A stretch of 45,659 nucleotides of DNA from contig JANXXK010000116.1 of assembly GCA_025350685.1 (NCBI GenBank), forward strand, positions 1 through 45,659. Direction: 5' to 3'. Below, one piece after another: positions 8,284 to 16,551 of this stretch. The stretch is from Alphaproteobacteria bacterium (GTDB lineage: Bacteria > Pseudomonadota > Alphaproteobacteria > Caulobacterales > Caulobacteraceae). Position 1 is the stretch's first letter, and each line of letters starts with the position of its first letter. The notes beneath the pieces are model-generated. The model was not told the origin of the DNA, made no database searches, and saw nothing but the letters and a program-made list of their open reading frames with translations. The position numbers and the translations under genes were made by a program.

Positions 8284-10142
8284 GCGAGGCGGTCGCCGAA
8301 CCACAGGTGCGCAAAGCTCCGCGGGCGTCTCTCGGTTCGCCGGAAGGCGACGACGTGTTCGGCGTGTTCGATCCGAAGGTGGCGCGCAGGTTCTTCGCCT
8401 ACCTCGGGCCGCATCGGAAAAGCTTCCTCATCGCCCAGGTGGCGGTGCTGTTCTCGGCCGCCTCGCAGCTCAGCCTGCCCCTGTTGATCGGCCAGGTGGT
8501 GAGTGCGGCGTTGCGCCATCAGACCGAACGGTTCCACGGGTTGCTGGTCGCCTTCGCCGTCGCGGGGGCGACGTTCAGCGCCGCCTTCTTCGTTGGCGAG
8601 TGGCTGTCGCAGCGACTGGCCAACCGGGTGATCTTCGATGTGCGCCGCGCGATGTTCGCCCACTTCCAGGACGTTTCGCTGTCGTTCATGGACAAGACCC
8701 ACGTGGGCCGGCTGATGAGCCGGCTGCAGGGTGACGTGGGCTCGCTGCAGGAGTTCCTCGAGAACACCACCGGGTCCGTGGGCGATTTCGTCATGCTGAT
8801 CGGCATCGCGGCGATGCTGCTGGCGATGGACCTGCAGCTCGGGCTGCTGACGCTCATGGTGCTGCCGGCGCTGATCGCCATCCGCGCCGTCTGGCTGCCG
8901 TTCTCGAAGCGGGCGTTCCGTCTCGCGCGCGACGCTTCCTCAAACGCCAACTCGGCGCTGGCCGAGAACATCAACGGCGTGCGCACGGTGCAGGAGACCC
9001 GGCGCGAACACCTCAACTACGAACTCTATGCCGAGAAGGCCCAGGACAATTTCAAGGCCCAGGCCGGCGCCGCCTGGATGGGCCAGATCATGGTGCCGAC
9101 CGTCGATGCGCTGACCGGCGTGGCCATGGCGCTGGTGATCGTGGTCGGCGGCGATGCAGTGCTCTCGGGACGGATCGACGTCGGCGTGATGGTGGCCTTC
9201 GTCCTCTATGTGCAGCGGTTCTTCGACCCGGTGCGGATGCTGTCGATGCAGTACACGATCATGCAGCGGGCCATGGCCGCGGCGCACCGGATCTTCGAGG
9301 TGCTTGATGTGCCGGTGACCATCACCGACAAGCCGGGCGCCCCGGCTCTGACCGCCGAGGCGCCGACCGTCGAATTCCGCAATGTGACCTTTGGCTACGA
9401 TCCGGCGCGGCCGATCCTGCACGACGTGAGCTTCAAGGTGCGGCCGCGCGAGGTGGTGGCGCTGGTCGGGCCGACGGGGTCGGGCAAGACCTCGATCATC
9501 GCGCTGACCCACCGGTTCTATGAGGTGGATGCGGGCCAGGTGCTGGTGGGTGGTGAAGACGTGCGCGACGTCACCCTGGACAGCCTCGGGCGGACCATCG
9601 GCATGGTGCTGCAGGAGCCCTTCCTGTTCACCGGCACGATCGAGGAGAACATCCGCTACAACACCGTCGGCGCGACGCGCGAGGCGGTGGTAGCTGCGGC
9701 CAAGGCGGTCTCAGCCCACGACTTCATCATGCGACTGCCGGAAGGCTACGACACCAAGCTCGGCCAGCGCGGCCGCAACATCTCGGTGGGCCAGCGGCAG
9801 CTCGTGTCGTTCGCCCGGGCCCTGGTGGCCGACCCGCAGATCCTGATCCTCGACGAGGCCACGGCCAATATCGACAGCTTCACCGAGCAGGCGATCCAGA
9901 AGGCGCTGAAGGTCTTGTTTGAAGGCCGCACGTGCATGGTCATCGCGCATCGCCTCGGCACCATCCGCGACGCCGACCGGATCATCGTGCTGAACCAGGG
10001 CCGCATCCTGGAGCAGGGCGGCCACGACGAGCTGATGGCGTCGGGCGGGCTTTACCGGCATCTCTACACCTCGGCCCACGCCAGCTTCGACGATCAGGTG
10101 GTGGCGGCGACGGGCGACGCGGAATTCGCCAGCCGGAGCTGA
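8280..10142 (+). CDS. ABC exporter half-transporter, catalytically canonical Walker B
   Basis: A 620-residue partner of the preceding exporter. Six membrane helices (about 40-330), then Walker A GPTGSGKTS (K403), Walker B ILILDEAT with D525 and the canonical catalytic E526, switch His in IAHR. The signature motif is ISVGQ (501-505) instead of LSGGQ. Thus the non-consensus signature of this subunit would face the Asp-substituted Walker B of the partner, giving one dead and one active composite ATP site, as known in heterodimeric exporters such as TM287/288 and BmrCD. Starts at the ATGA overlap at 8280. A TetR regulator follows 70 bp downstream on the same strand. Confidence 0.93.
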   Translation: MSEAVAEPQVRKAPRASLGSPEGDDVFGVFDPKVARRFFAYLGPHRKSFLIAQVAVLFSAASQLSLPLLIGQVVSAALRHQTERFHGLLVAFAVAGATFSAAFFVGEWLSQRLANRVIFDVRRAMFAHFQDVSLSFMDKTHVGRLMSRLQGDVGSLQEFLENTTGSVGDFVMLIGIAAMLLAMDLQLGLLTLMVLPALIAIRAVWLPFSKRAFRLARDASSNANSALAENINGVRTVQETRREHLNYELYAEKAQDNFKAQAGAAWMGQIMVPTVDALTGVAMALVIVVGGDAVLSGRIDVGVMVAFVLYVQRFFDPVRMLSMQYTIMQRAMAAAHRIFEVLDVPVTITDKPGAPALTAEAPTVEFRNVTFGYDPARPILHDVSFKVRPREVVALVGPTGSGKTSIIALTHRFYEVDAGQVLVGGEDVRDVTLDSLGRTIGMVLQEPFLFTGTIEENIRYNTVGATREAVVAAAKAVSAHDFIMRLPEGYDTKLGQRGRNISVGQRQLVSFARALVADPQILILDEATANIDSFTEQAIQKALKVLFEGRTCMVIAHRLGTIRDADRIIVLNQGRILEQGGHDELMASGGLYRHLYTSAHASFDDQVVAATGDAEFASRS

Positions 10143-10160
10143 GCGAACATGGTTCTTGAC

Positions 10161-10193
10161 TGATCGTTCAATCAAGGATTGATTGAACGATCA
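10161..10193. promoter_or_regulatory. Perfect 15-bp inverted-repeat operator before tetR-type gene
   Basis: TGATCGTTCAATCAA (10161-10175), a GGA spacer, then the exact complement (10179-10193). It lies 20 bp upstream of the proposed GTG start of the TetR-family gene. A possible -35 TTGACT at 10156-10161 touches its left edge, and a weak -10 would fall inside the right arm. The size and position fit an autoregulatory TetR operator. No copy is visible ahead of the ABC genes at 6331-6396. Confidence 0.8.
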
Positions 10194-10212
10194 ACTCAGA
10201 AGGCTCCTATCC

Positions 10213-10830
10213 GTGGACACCCGCCCCGACACCCGTCTGCGCATCCTGCTCTCCGCCATGGAGCTGTTCTCGGAGAAGGGCTTCGGCTCGACCTCGATCT
10301 CCGACATCCTCAGCCGCTCGCAGGCCAATTCTGGCAGCCTCTACCACTATTTCCCGGGCAAGCAGGACGTGCTGGTCGGCGTGCTGGAGCTCTATCGCGA
10401 CGGCATCCACGAGATGCTGCTGGAGCCGGCCTGGCGCGGCGTCGAGGACCCGATCGACCGGATCTTCGCCCTGCTCGACCGCTATCGCGCGGCGTTGCTG
10501 GAAAGCGAGTGCGTCTACGGCTGCCCGATCGGTAGCCTGGCGCTGGAGCTGCACGAGCCGGACCCGGTGGTGCGCGAGCTCTTGGCGCAGAACTTCGCCG
10601 GCTGGACGAGGGCCATCGGCGGCTGCCTGCGCGAAGGGGCGGAGAGGCTGCCGCCCAACACCAACATCCAGGCGCTGGCCGAGTTCATCCTGACCACCAT
10701 GGAGGGTGGAGTGATGCAGGCCCGCACCCACCGCGAGATCGCCTATTTCGACCGCAGCATCAGCCAGCTGCGCCATCACATCGCGTTGCTGGCCGAGGTC
10801 GCACGGCTGAGAGCCGGCGGGGTACACTGA
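10213..10830 (+). CDS. TetR/AcrR family transcriptional repressor
   Basis: A 205-residue regulator with the N-terminal TetR helix-turn-helix: RILLSAMELFSEKGF, then TSISDILSRSQANSGSLYHYF. The C-terminal ligand domain includes a YGCPIGSLALEL segment typical of YcdC/AcrR-like regulators. The GTG at 10213 is preferred: AGAAGG lies nine bases upstream, and an alternative TTG start at 10183 would sit inside the palindromic operator. The operator just upstream indicates autorepression. The neighbouring ABC exporter pair or the downstream DUF1761/SRPBCC genes are candidate targets; the effector is unknown. Confidence 0.92.
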   Translation: MDTRPDTRLRILLSAMELFSEKGFGSTSISDILSRSQANSGSLYHYFPGKQDVLVGVLELYRDGIHEMLLEPAWRGVEDPIDRIFALLDRYRAALLESECVYGCPIGSLALELHEPDPVVRELLAQNFAGWTRAIGGCLREGAERLPPNTNIQALAEFILTTMEGGVMQARTHREIAYFDRSISQLRHHIALLAEVARLRAGGVH

Positions 10831-10858
10831 CAACTTCACGTCCTCGGGGGGTTACATC

Positions 10859-11254
10859 ATGCCACACGTAAACTGGCTGGCCGTCGTCGCAGCCGCGCTA
10901 TCGAGTTTCCTGCTGGGCGGGATCTGGTACTCGGCGCTCTTCGCCAAGGCCTGGCAGGCCGCCGCTGGGCTGAGCGACGCCCAGGTCGCCGCCGGCAATA
11001 AGGCGCTGATCTTCGGCGGTTCATTCGTGCTGTCGCTGCTGGCCTCGGCGGTCTTCGCCCTGTTCCTGGGTCCCAACCCCGCGCCGATGCTGGGCGTCGG
11101 CGCGGGCTTCGCTGCGGGCCTGTGCTGGGTCACCGCCAGCTTCGGGATGAACTACCTGTTTGAGCGCAAGCCGCTGAAGCTGTTCCTGATCAACGGCGGC
11201 TATCACACGCTGCAGTTCACCGCGATCGGGGCGATCCTGGGCTTCTGGCACTGA
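10859..11254 (+). CDS. DUF1761 family membrane protein
   Basis: A 131-residue protein with four hydrophobic helices. It starts MPHVNWLAVVAAAL, and the family signature GGIWYSALFAKAW follows the first helix. DUF1761 members are small inner-membrane proteins of unknown function. A GGGGG Shine-Dalgarno precedes the ATG. It follows the TetR gene by 28 bp and overlaps the SRPBCC gene by one base (TGATG), so these three probably form one transcript under the palindromic operator. Confidence 0.9.
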   Translation: MPHVNWLAVVAAALSSFLLGGIWYSALFAKAWQAAAGLSDAQVAAGNKALIFGGSFVLSLLASAVFALFLGPNPAPMLGVGAGFAAGLCWVTASFGMNYLFERKPLKLFLINGGYHTLQFTAIGAILGFWH

Positions 11255-11832
11255 TGCGCGACCTGGTCCTGGCGGCCTTCGGGGCGCTCGCCGTGGCGGG
11301 CCTGGCGGCGGGCGCGGCCATCGCCCAGACCAAGGCCGACCTGGCCGTGGTGCGCGACACCTCAACCATCGATCAGACCGGCGCGCGGCTGCTGCGCGAC
11401 ACTGTGCGGATCCACGCCACGCCGGCGGTGATCTGGCGGGCCCTGACCGACCAGGGCGCCTATCGCGCCTGGGCCGCGCCACAGAGCTTCATCGACTTCC
11501 GCGTGGGCGGCCTTTTGGAAGTGGGATTCCAGCCGGGGGCCAAGCCCGGCGATCCGGCCAATCTTAAACAGCAGATCGTCGGCTACCTGCCCGAACGCCT
11601 GCTGGTGTTCCGCAACCTGCCATCAGCCGGCGGACCGCCGGGCGCCGCGGTCTATCCTCAGCTGGCGATCATCATGGAGATCGCGCCGCAAGCGGACGGC
11701 GCTAGCGAGGTCAGCCTCTCGCAGGTCGGCTATCAGCAGGGCGCGGATTTCGACGCGCTGTACAGGTTCTTCAAGACGCACAATCCGGAATATCTGGCCG
11801 CGCTGAAGGCCTACGCCGAGGCCGCCCACTAG
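11254..11832 (+). CDS. SRPBCC/AHSA1-like protein with signal peptide
   Basis: A 192-residue protein whose first 24 residues form a signal peptide ending AAIAQ, followed by a START-like SRPBCC domain: VRIHATPAVIWRALTDQGAYRAWAAPQ at the start and a long C-terminal helix at the end. Such domains bind hydrophobic ligands in a helix-grip cavity. Export of an AHSA1-like domain is less usual than the cytoplasmic form. Starts one base inside the stop of the DUF1761 gene. The C-terminus converges with the methyltransferase gene on the other strand, overlapping by four bases. Ligand unknown. Confidence 0.88.
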   Translation: MRDLVLAAFGALAVAGLAAGAAIAQTKADLAVVRDTSTIDQTGARLLRDTVRIHATPAVIWRALTDQGAYRAWAAPQSFIDFRVGGLLEVGFQPGAKPGDPANLKQQIVGYLPERLLVFRNLPSAGGPPGAAVYPQLAIIMEIAPQADGASEVSLSQVGYQQGADFDALYRFFKTHNPEYLAALKAYAEAAH

Positions 11833-12596
11833 GCCTTACGGAACACCCAGATGTCGCCGACGTCGCCCAGCGGGATCGGGTCGCGGTCGAGGACCAGGCC
11901 GCTGCCGGTGGCGACCGGAACCGGGTCGGCGATATACAGGGTCTGGCGTTCCGGCGATCGGCGCAGCACCGTGCTCCAGGCATCGAACTCGACATATTCG
12001 ATCACCTGGTCGAGGCGGCCGACCTCCTCACGATAGCTCCGCTCAAGGATGAACAGCTGCAGACGCCCGCCGGTGGAGGTCGGCTGGTCGAACACCGGCA
12101 GGCTGGGGTCGGCCGCGGCCGGCAGGCGCATGATCGCCTCCCGCGGCAGGTGGAATGCGGCCATGCCGCCCGACTTCAGATGCCGCGCGGCGGTGACGAA
12201 AGTGTTCTTCCAGGCCGACCCGCGGGGCACATGGGCCAGGGTGAAATAGGGACAGATCACCAGGTCGACGGTCCGCTTGGCGTCGAAGGCGGTCATGTCG
12301 CCGCGGCGCAGTTCGACCCGTGCAGCGACCGAAGGTTCGAGGTCGGCGCGCTTGGCGCTGGCCTGGGCCAGCATGGCCGGAGCGATGTCCAGGCCCATGA
12401 CCGACAGGCCGCGCTCGGCCAGCGCGAAGGCGAGGCGGCCGGTGCCGCAGCCCAGCTCCAGCACCGTGCCGCCGGGCGGGGCGAGGCCGAGATAGATCTC
12501 CAGATCGCCGGTCAGCCGCGCGTCCGCGCCGGTCACGGTGTCGTAGAAGGCCGCGCTCAGCGCCTTGTCGGCATAGTAAGGTCGCGCTTGCGCCAG
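11829..12596 (-). CDS. Class I SAM-dependent methyltransferase, probable CTG start
   Basis: SAM-dependent methyltransferase with motif I VLELGCGTGRLAFAL, followed by GLDIAPAML and the motif IV stretch LVICPYF. The first standard start in frame is GTG at 12536, but the frame upstream of it encodes a sensible N-terminus (RPYYADKALSAAFYD) as in related proteins. The only plausible initiator before the in-frame TAA is CTG at 12596, with GAGGGG seven bases ahead of it. I therefore extend the gene to 12596 (255 residues). If GTG at 12536 is used the protein is 235 residues and lacks the usual first helix. Substrate unknown. Confidence 0.82.
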   Translation of the reverse strand: MAQARPYYADKALSAAFYDTVTGADARLTGDLEIYLGLAPPGGTVLELGCGTGRLAFALAERGLSVMGLDIAPAMLAQASAKRADLEPSVAARVELRRGDMTAFDAKRTVDLVICPYFTLAHVPRGSAWKNTFVTAARHLKSGGMAAFHLPREAIMRLPAAADPSLPVFDQPTSTGGRLQLFILERSYREEVGRLDQVIEYVEFDAWSTVLRRSPERQTLYIADPVPVATGSGLVLDRDPIPLGDVGDIWVFRKA

Positions 12597-12750
12597 AGCC
12601 CTGCCCCTCGAAGGCGCAGCCCGCCAAATTGTTTGAGCAAGGCCGCCTTACAGAACCTTCATGGCCTGCGACATTGCGCCGGATCAAGGCTGGGGCCAAA
12701 TAACAGTGTGACCGAGCTCGATTGCGAGCCATCGGGGGAGCCAGACCCAC

Positions 12751-13422
12751 GTGACCACCATCAAATCCCGCTTCGCACGCGTAGCGTTGATCCTGCTTGC
12801 GCCGCTGATGATCGCCGGCTGCGGCTACAACACCATCCCCACCCAGCAACTCGCCGCCCAGTCCAAATGGGCCGAGGTGCAGAACCAGTACCAGCGCCGC
12901 GCCGACCTGATCCCCAACCTCGTCAACACCGTGAAGGGCTATGCAGCCCAGGAGAAATCCACCTTGGTCGAGGTGACGGAGGCCCGCGCCTCAGCCACCC
13001 AGGTCAAGGTCGATGCCTCGACGATCACCAATCCAGCCGCCTTCCAGGCCTATCAGCAGGCGCAGGACAAGCTGTCGGGCGTGCTCGGCCGGCTGATGAT
13101 GATCCAGGAGCGCTACCCGGACCTGAAGTCGAATGAGAACTTCATGGCCCTGCAGAGCCAGCTCGAGGGCACCGAGAACCGGATCGCCATCTCGCGGCGC
13201 GACTACAACGACAGCGTCCAGGCCTACAACACCACCCTGGTGACCTTCCCGCAGATCATCTGGGCCAAGACGGCGCATGGCGACGCCAAGCCGATGCAGC
13301 TGTTCACGGCCGCGGCGAGCGCCCAGGCGGCGCCGACGGTGAGCTTTGACACCACCCCGCCGCCGGCGCCCTCCGGCACGGCGCCGGGCAGTGCGCCGCC
13401 GGCCGCTCCGGCGACGAAGTGA
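12751..13422 (+). CDS. lemA: LemA family lipoprotein
   Basis: A 223-residue LemA protein: signal sequence ending in lipobox MIAGC with Cys24 as the lipidated residue, then the long helical LemA domain with the family hallmarks AEVQNQYQRRADLIPNLVNTV and RDYNDSVQAYN, and a Pro/Ala-rich tail. Starts at GTG 12751 behind GGGGGAG. Its stop overlaps the GTG start of the next gene (GTGA). LemA genes commonly precede TPM-domain membrane proteins, as here, forming an envelope module of unclear biochemical role that is often linked to membrane stress. Confidence 0.94.
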   Translation: MTTIKSRFARVALILLAPLMIAGCGYNTIPTQQLAAQSKWAEVQNQYQRRADLIPNLVNTVKGYAAQEKSTLVEVTEARASATQVKVDASTITNPAAFQAYQQAQDKLSGVLGRLMMIQERYPDLKSNENFMALQSQLEGTENRIAISRRDYNDSVQAYNTTLVTFPQIIWAKTAHGDAKPMQLFTAAASAQAAPTVSFDTTPPPAPSGTAPGSAPPAAPATK

Positions 13423-14252
13423 GCCCGGCCCCGACGCGGATTGCCTCGCGCGCCTCCCCTCTCCCCGCATGGGGGAGAGGGCTTCTAGTGCTGATCTTCG
13501 CCGTCTTCGCGCTTAGCACCGGCGCAACGGCCGCCGACCTGAAGTTCCCGCCGCTCACCGGACGCGTGGTGGACGACGCCCACATGCTGTCGCCGGCGAC
13601 GGTCGCCAAACTCGACGGCGAGCTGGCCAATCTGGAGGCTCAGACCGGCCACCAGCTGGTGGTCGCCACCGTGCCCGACCTGCAGGGCCATGAGATCGAA
13701 GACTACGGCTACCAGCTCGGCCGCACGTGGCAGCTGGGCCGAAAGGGCGTCAACGACGGAGCCATCCTGCTGGTCGCGCCCAACGATCGGAAGGTGCGCA
13801 TCGAGGTCGGCTACGGCCTGGAGCCTGTGCTGACCGACGCGCTCACCAGCGTGATCCTGCAGCGAAAGGTGCTGCCGCAGTTCCGCGCCGGGCACATGGA
13901 ACAGGGCGTCGTCGACGGCGCCGAGGCGGTGGTCGGCCAGCTCGGCCTGCCGGACGACCAAGCCAAGGCCAACGTCGCCCAGGCCGCTCAGCAGCCGGTC
14001 GTGCACCAGAGCCGCGGCGGCGGGCCGCACATCCCGGTGATCTTCATCCTGTTCATCCTGTTCTGGGTGATCTCGGGCCTGCTGCGCGGCGGCCGCAGGG
14101 CCGGCGGGCTATGGTGGCTGCCGTTCCTGTTCATGGGGGGCGGACGCGGCGGCGGTTGGGGCGGCGGCGGCGGATTTGGCGGCGGCGGCGGGGGTGGTTT
14201 CTCCGGCGGCGGCGGCTCGTTCGGCGGCGGTGGCTCCTCGGGCAGCTGGTAG
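13419..14252 (+). CDS. TPM-domain (YgcG-like) membrane protein with Gly-rich tail
   Basis: A 277-residue protein: signal peptide (LLVLIFAVFALSTGATA), a periplasmic TPM domain (about 45-170, including VDDAHMLSP, KGVNDGAILLVAPNDRKVRIEVGYGLE), one membrane helix (IPVIFILFILFWVISGLL), and a C-terminal tail of almost pure Gly/Ser with the common ending GGGGSSGSW. Starts at GTG overlapping the lemA stop. The first 20 codons contain a 10-bp palindrome (13457-13481) whose translation, ASPLPAWGRG, looks repeat-derived; the original N-terminus may have been replaced or extended. Member of the lemA-TPM-TPM cassette. Confidence 0.92.
   Translation: MSPAPTRIASRASPLPAWGRGLLVLIFAVFALSTGATAADLKFPPLTGRVVDDAHMLSPATVAKLDGELANLEAQTGHQLVVATVPDLQGHEIEDYGYQLGRTWQLGRKGVNDGAILLVAPNDRKVRIEVGYGLEPVLTDALTSVILQRKVLPQFRAGHMEQGVVDGAEAVVGQLGLPDDQAKANVAQAAQQPVVHQSRGGGPHIPVIFILFILFWVISGLLRGGRRAGGLWWLPFLFMGGGRGGGWGGGGGFGGGGGGGFSGGGGSFGGGGSSGSW
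13457..13481. repeat. Palindrome inside the TPM gene N-terminus
   Basis: CCCTCTCCCC (13457-13466), loop GCATG, then GGGGAGAGGG (13472-13481): a perfect 10-bp stem. Repeats of this CTCCCC-GCAT-GGGGAG kind are, to my knowledge, common in Caulobacterales intergenic DNA. Here it lies within the coding frame just before the signal peptide's hydrophobic core. Confidence 0.7.
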
Positions 14253-14264
14253 GGGAAGACTGTG

Positions 14265-14966
14265 ATGAAGCATCTGACCCCGGAAGACCTGGCGGCCATC
14301 GAGGCTGCGGTGCGCGAGGCCGAAGCCCGCACCACCGGCGAAATCTATTGCGTGGTCGCTCACGACAGCTCGCACTACGGGGAAACGCCGCTTGCCTGGG
14401 CCTCGGGCGTGGCCCTGCTCGGTCCGGCCCTGCTGCTGCTGTTCGGCGTGCGTGTGACCATCCCCGACTTCTTCTCCACCTGGTCGGCCTCAGAGGTCGG
14501 CGCGGCGATCGAAAATGCGGTGCGCAGCGCACTTACCGGCGCGATCGTCACCCAGGCCGTGCTGTTCGTTCTGACGGGTCTGATTGTCGAGGTCCCGGCG
14601 GTGCGCCGGTTGCTCACGCCCAAGAGCGTCAAGCGCCAACGGGTGCGCAGGCGCGCCGCTGAGCAATTCGCCGCCAAGAACTTGCACACCACCCGTGAGC
14701 GGACCGGCGTGATGATCTTCGTCTCGCTTGACGAGCGCATGGTCGAGCTGATCGCCGACGAAGGCATCGCCGACCACGTGGACATCCACGTTTGGGACGG
14801 CGCGGTGGCGGCCTTGACCGACGGGTTGAGACAGGGCGACCCGGCGATGGGTTTCAAAGCCGCAATCGGGCTTTGCGCCGACGTCCTGGCGGAGAAATTT
14901 CCCGCCAGAGTCGGTGATAATCCCAATGAAATCCCCGACGCCGTGGTGGTGCTTCCCCGAGCCTGA
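14265..14966 (+). CDS. TPM-domain membrane protein (DUF2207/TPM-like)
   Basis: A 233-residue second TPM-type protein: N-terminal half of the TPM fold (LTPEDLAAIEAAVREAEARTTGEIY), two membrane helices (about 47-65 and 95-112), then an LKRQRVRRRAAEQF basic segment and the second TPM half (RERTGVMIFVSLDERMVELIADEGI). ATG 14265 has AGGGGA eight bases upstream; GTG three bases earlier is an equal alternative. Thirteen bases after the Gly-rich TPM gene, so likely the third gene of the lemA operon. Role unknown; the cassette is thought to act at the inner membrane. Confidence 0.9.
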   Translation: MKHLTPEDLAAIEAAVREAEARTTGEIYCVVAHDSSHYGETPLAWASGVALLGPALLLLFGVRVTIPDFFSTWSASEVGAAIENAVRSALTGAIVTQAVLFVLTGLIVEVPAVRRLLTPKSVKRQRVRRRAAEQFAAKNLHTTRERTGVMIFVSLDERMVELIADEGIADHVDIHVWDGAVAALTDGLRQGDPAMGFKAAIGLCADVLAEKFPARVGDNPNEIPDAVVVLPRA

Positions 14967-15072
14967 GGAAACGGCGGGCGTTGAGGCGATCGGCCGCACG
15001 GTTAATGGCCAAGCTTAACTATGCATCTTCTGGTATTGCGACGGTCGCACGCCCGCGTGAGATTGTGGGCGG

Positions 15073-16476
15073 GTGTGTTGGGACGCGCGGAAACCAGTGG
15101 ACGTTCCAGGCGAGATCACCGGTGCGGAAGACGCGATCGTGCGCTCGGGGGCCGACGCGACGGCGCTGGGCATGCCCTTCGTCATTGAAAGCAAGCCCGA
15201 TGGATCGCGGCGCATCGTCTTCGCCGGCCCCCGCTCCCTGGGGGTGAACGGCGTCACCGGCTCGGCGATCATGGCTGACGCCCAGCTGTTCTTCGACATG
15301 ATCCTCCCGGAGCATCGAGCTGCCCTCGACGCGGCGCTGGCCCGGGCGCAGGCGAGCCTGGAGCCGGTCGATGTCGAGGTCGCCATGCGCCGCGCCGACG
15401 GCGAGGTGCGCTGGCACCGGATCGCCTCGCTGCCGCGCCGGCAGCCCGACGGGTCGGTGATGTGGGACAGCCTGCAGGTGGACGTCACCGACCGGCGCGA
15501 GATGGCCGCGGCGTTGCGCGAACAGCGGCGCAGGCTGGAGATGGCCGTGGACGCCACCGGCCTCGGCTTCTGGGAATGGGACGTCAGCGCCGGGCGGCTG
15601 CAATGGTCTGACCGCAACCGGCAGCTGTTCGGCGTTGCGCCTGGCGCCGAGGTGTCGGTGGAGCGCTATCTTGAGCTGGTGCACCCTGAGGACCTGCCGA
15701 AAGTCGCAGCGGCCTATGAGGCGGCGCGCAGCCAGCCGCAGGGCGGGGACTACTCCCTCGAGCACCGGGTGGTGCGACCCGACGGCGTCACCGTCTGGAT
15801 CCAGTCGACCGCCCGGGTCTCAACCGACGACGAGGGCCAAGCGCGGCTGGTGGTCGGCGCCTCGCTGGACATCACCGCACGCAAGGCCGTCGAGGAGCGC
15901 CGCGGCCTGTTGATGGGCGAGCTGGCGCACCGGGCGAAAAACGGCATCGCGGTTATGATGGCCATGGTCGCCCAGACCGCCCGCAGCCAGACCACGGTCG
16001 AAGGCCTCGAGGAGGTGCTGATGGCCCGGCTGAAGGCGATGGCCGACAGCCAGGACCTGGTGACCGCCGCGGGCGGGCGGCCGGTCAGCCTCACCGAAGT
16101 GATCGGCAAGGCCGTGGCGCCCTTCGACCAGGGCCGGTTCGATGTCGACACCGACCTGGGCGGGGTGACGCTACGCGGCGACATGGCCAGCGGCATGGGC
16201 CTGCTGATCCACGAGATGGCCACCAACGCGATGAAGTACGGCGCGTTGTCCAACCCCGCGGGCCGGGTGACCATCGCGCTCGAGCCAGCCTACGGGGGCC
16301 GCTCGGCCTTCCGCTGGCGCGAGCGGGGCGGGCCGCAGGTGGCGCCGCCCCCGGGGTCGGGCTTCGGCACGCGGCTGCTGAACCAGGTGCTGCGGCCGCA
16401 GGGCGGCGAGGTGAAATTCGATTTCGACCCGCTGGGCTTCCATGCACGGGTGGAGTTCCCAACCGTTCGGCAGTGA
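15073..16476 (+). CDS. PAS-domain HWE-family histidine kinase
   Basis: A 467-residue soluble sensor kinase. An N-terminal PAS-like region (about 40-150) is followed by a clear PAS/PAC domain (about 155-275: FWEWDVSAGRLQWS, LVHPEDLPKVAAAYE, WIQSTARV, ASLDITARK), then the HWE kinase core with phospho-acceptor H286 in ELAHRAKN, the N-box HEMATNAMKYGAL, and the family-defining W415-x-E417 (FRWRE). There are no membrane helices, so the signal is cytoplasmic. The start is uncertain: GTG 15073 or GTG 15097. No response regulator is adjacent, so it is an orphan. HWE kinases often act in the alphaproteobacterial general stress response through PhyR-type partners. Confidence 0.9.
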   Translation: MCWDARKPVDVPGEITGAEDAIVRSGADATALGMPFVIESKPDGSRRIVFAGPRSLGVNGVTGSAIMADAQLFFDMILPEHRAALDAALARAQASLEPVDVEVAMRRADGEVRWHRIASLPRRQPDGSVMWDSLQVDVTDRREMAAALREQRRRLEMAVDATGLGFWEWDVSAGRLQWSDRNRQLFGVAPGAEVSVERYLELVHPEDLPKVAAAYEAARSQPQGGDYSLEHRVVRPDGVTVWIQSTARVSTDDEGQARLVVGASLDITARKAVEERRGLLMGELAHRAKNGIAVMMAMVAQTARSQTTVEGLEEVLMARLKAMADSQDLVTAAGGRPVSLTEVIGKAVAPFDQGRFDVDTDLGGVTLRGDMASGMGLLIHEMATNAMKYGALSNPAGRVTIALEPAYGGRSAFRWRERGGPQVAPPPGSGFGTRLLNQVLRPQGGEVKFDFDPLGFHARVEFPTVRQ

Positions 16477-16551
16477 ACCTACACAACGCTCTTTCCTTGC
16501 TGGAACCTCTCCGGCGGCTCTAAAATTCGTCAGATCATCGGGAGAGGCGCC

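Noticed and set aside
10183-10212. TTG start for the TetR gene
   Set aside because: It lies within the right arm of the operator palindrome and has no ribosome site; GTG 10213 has AGAAGG at good spacing.
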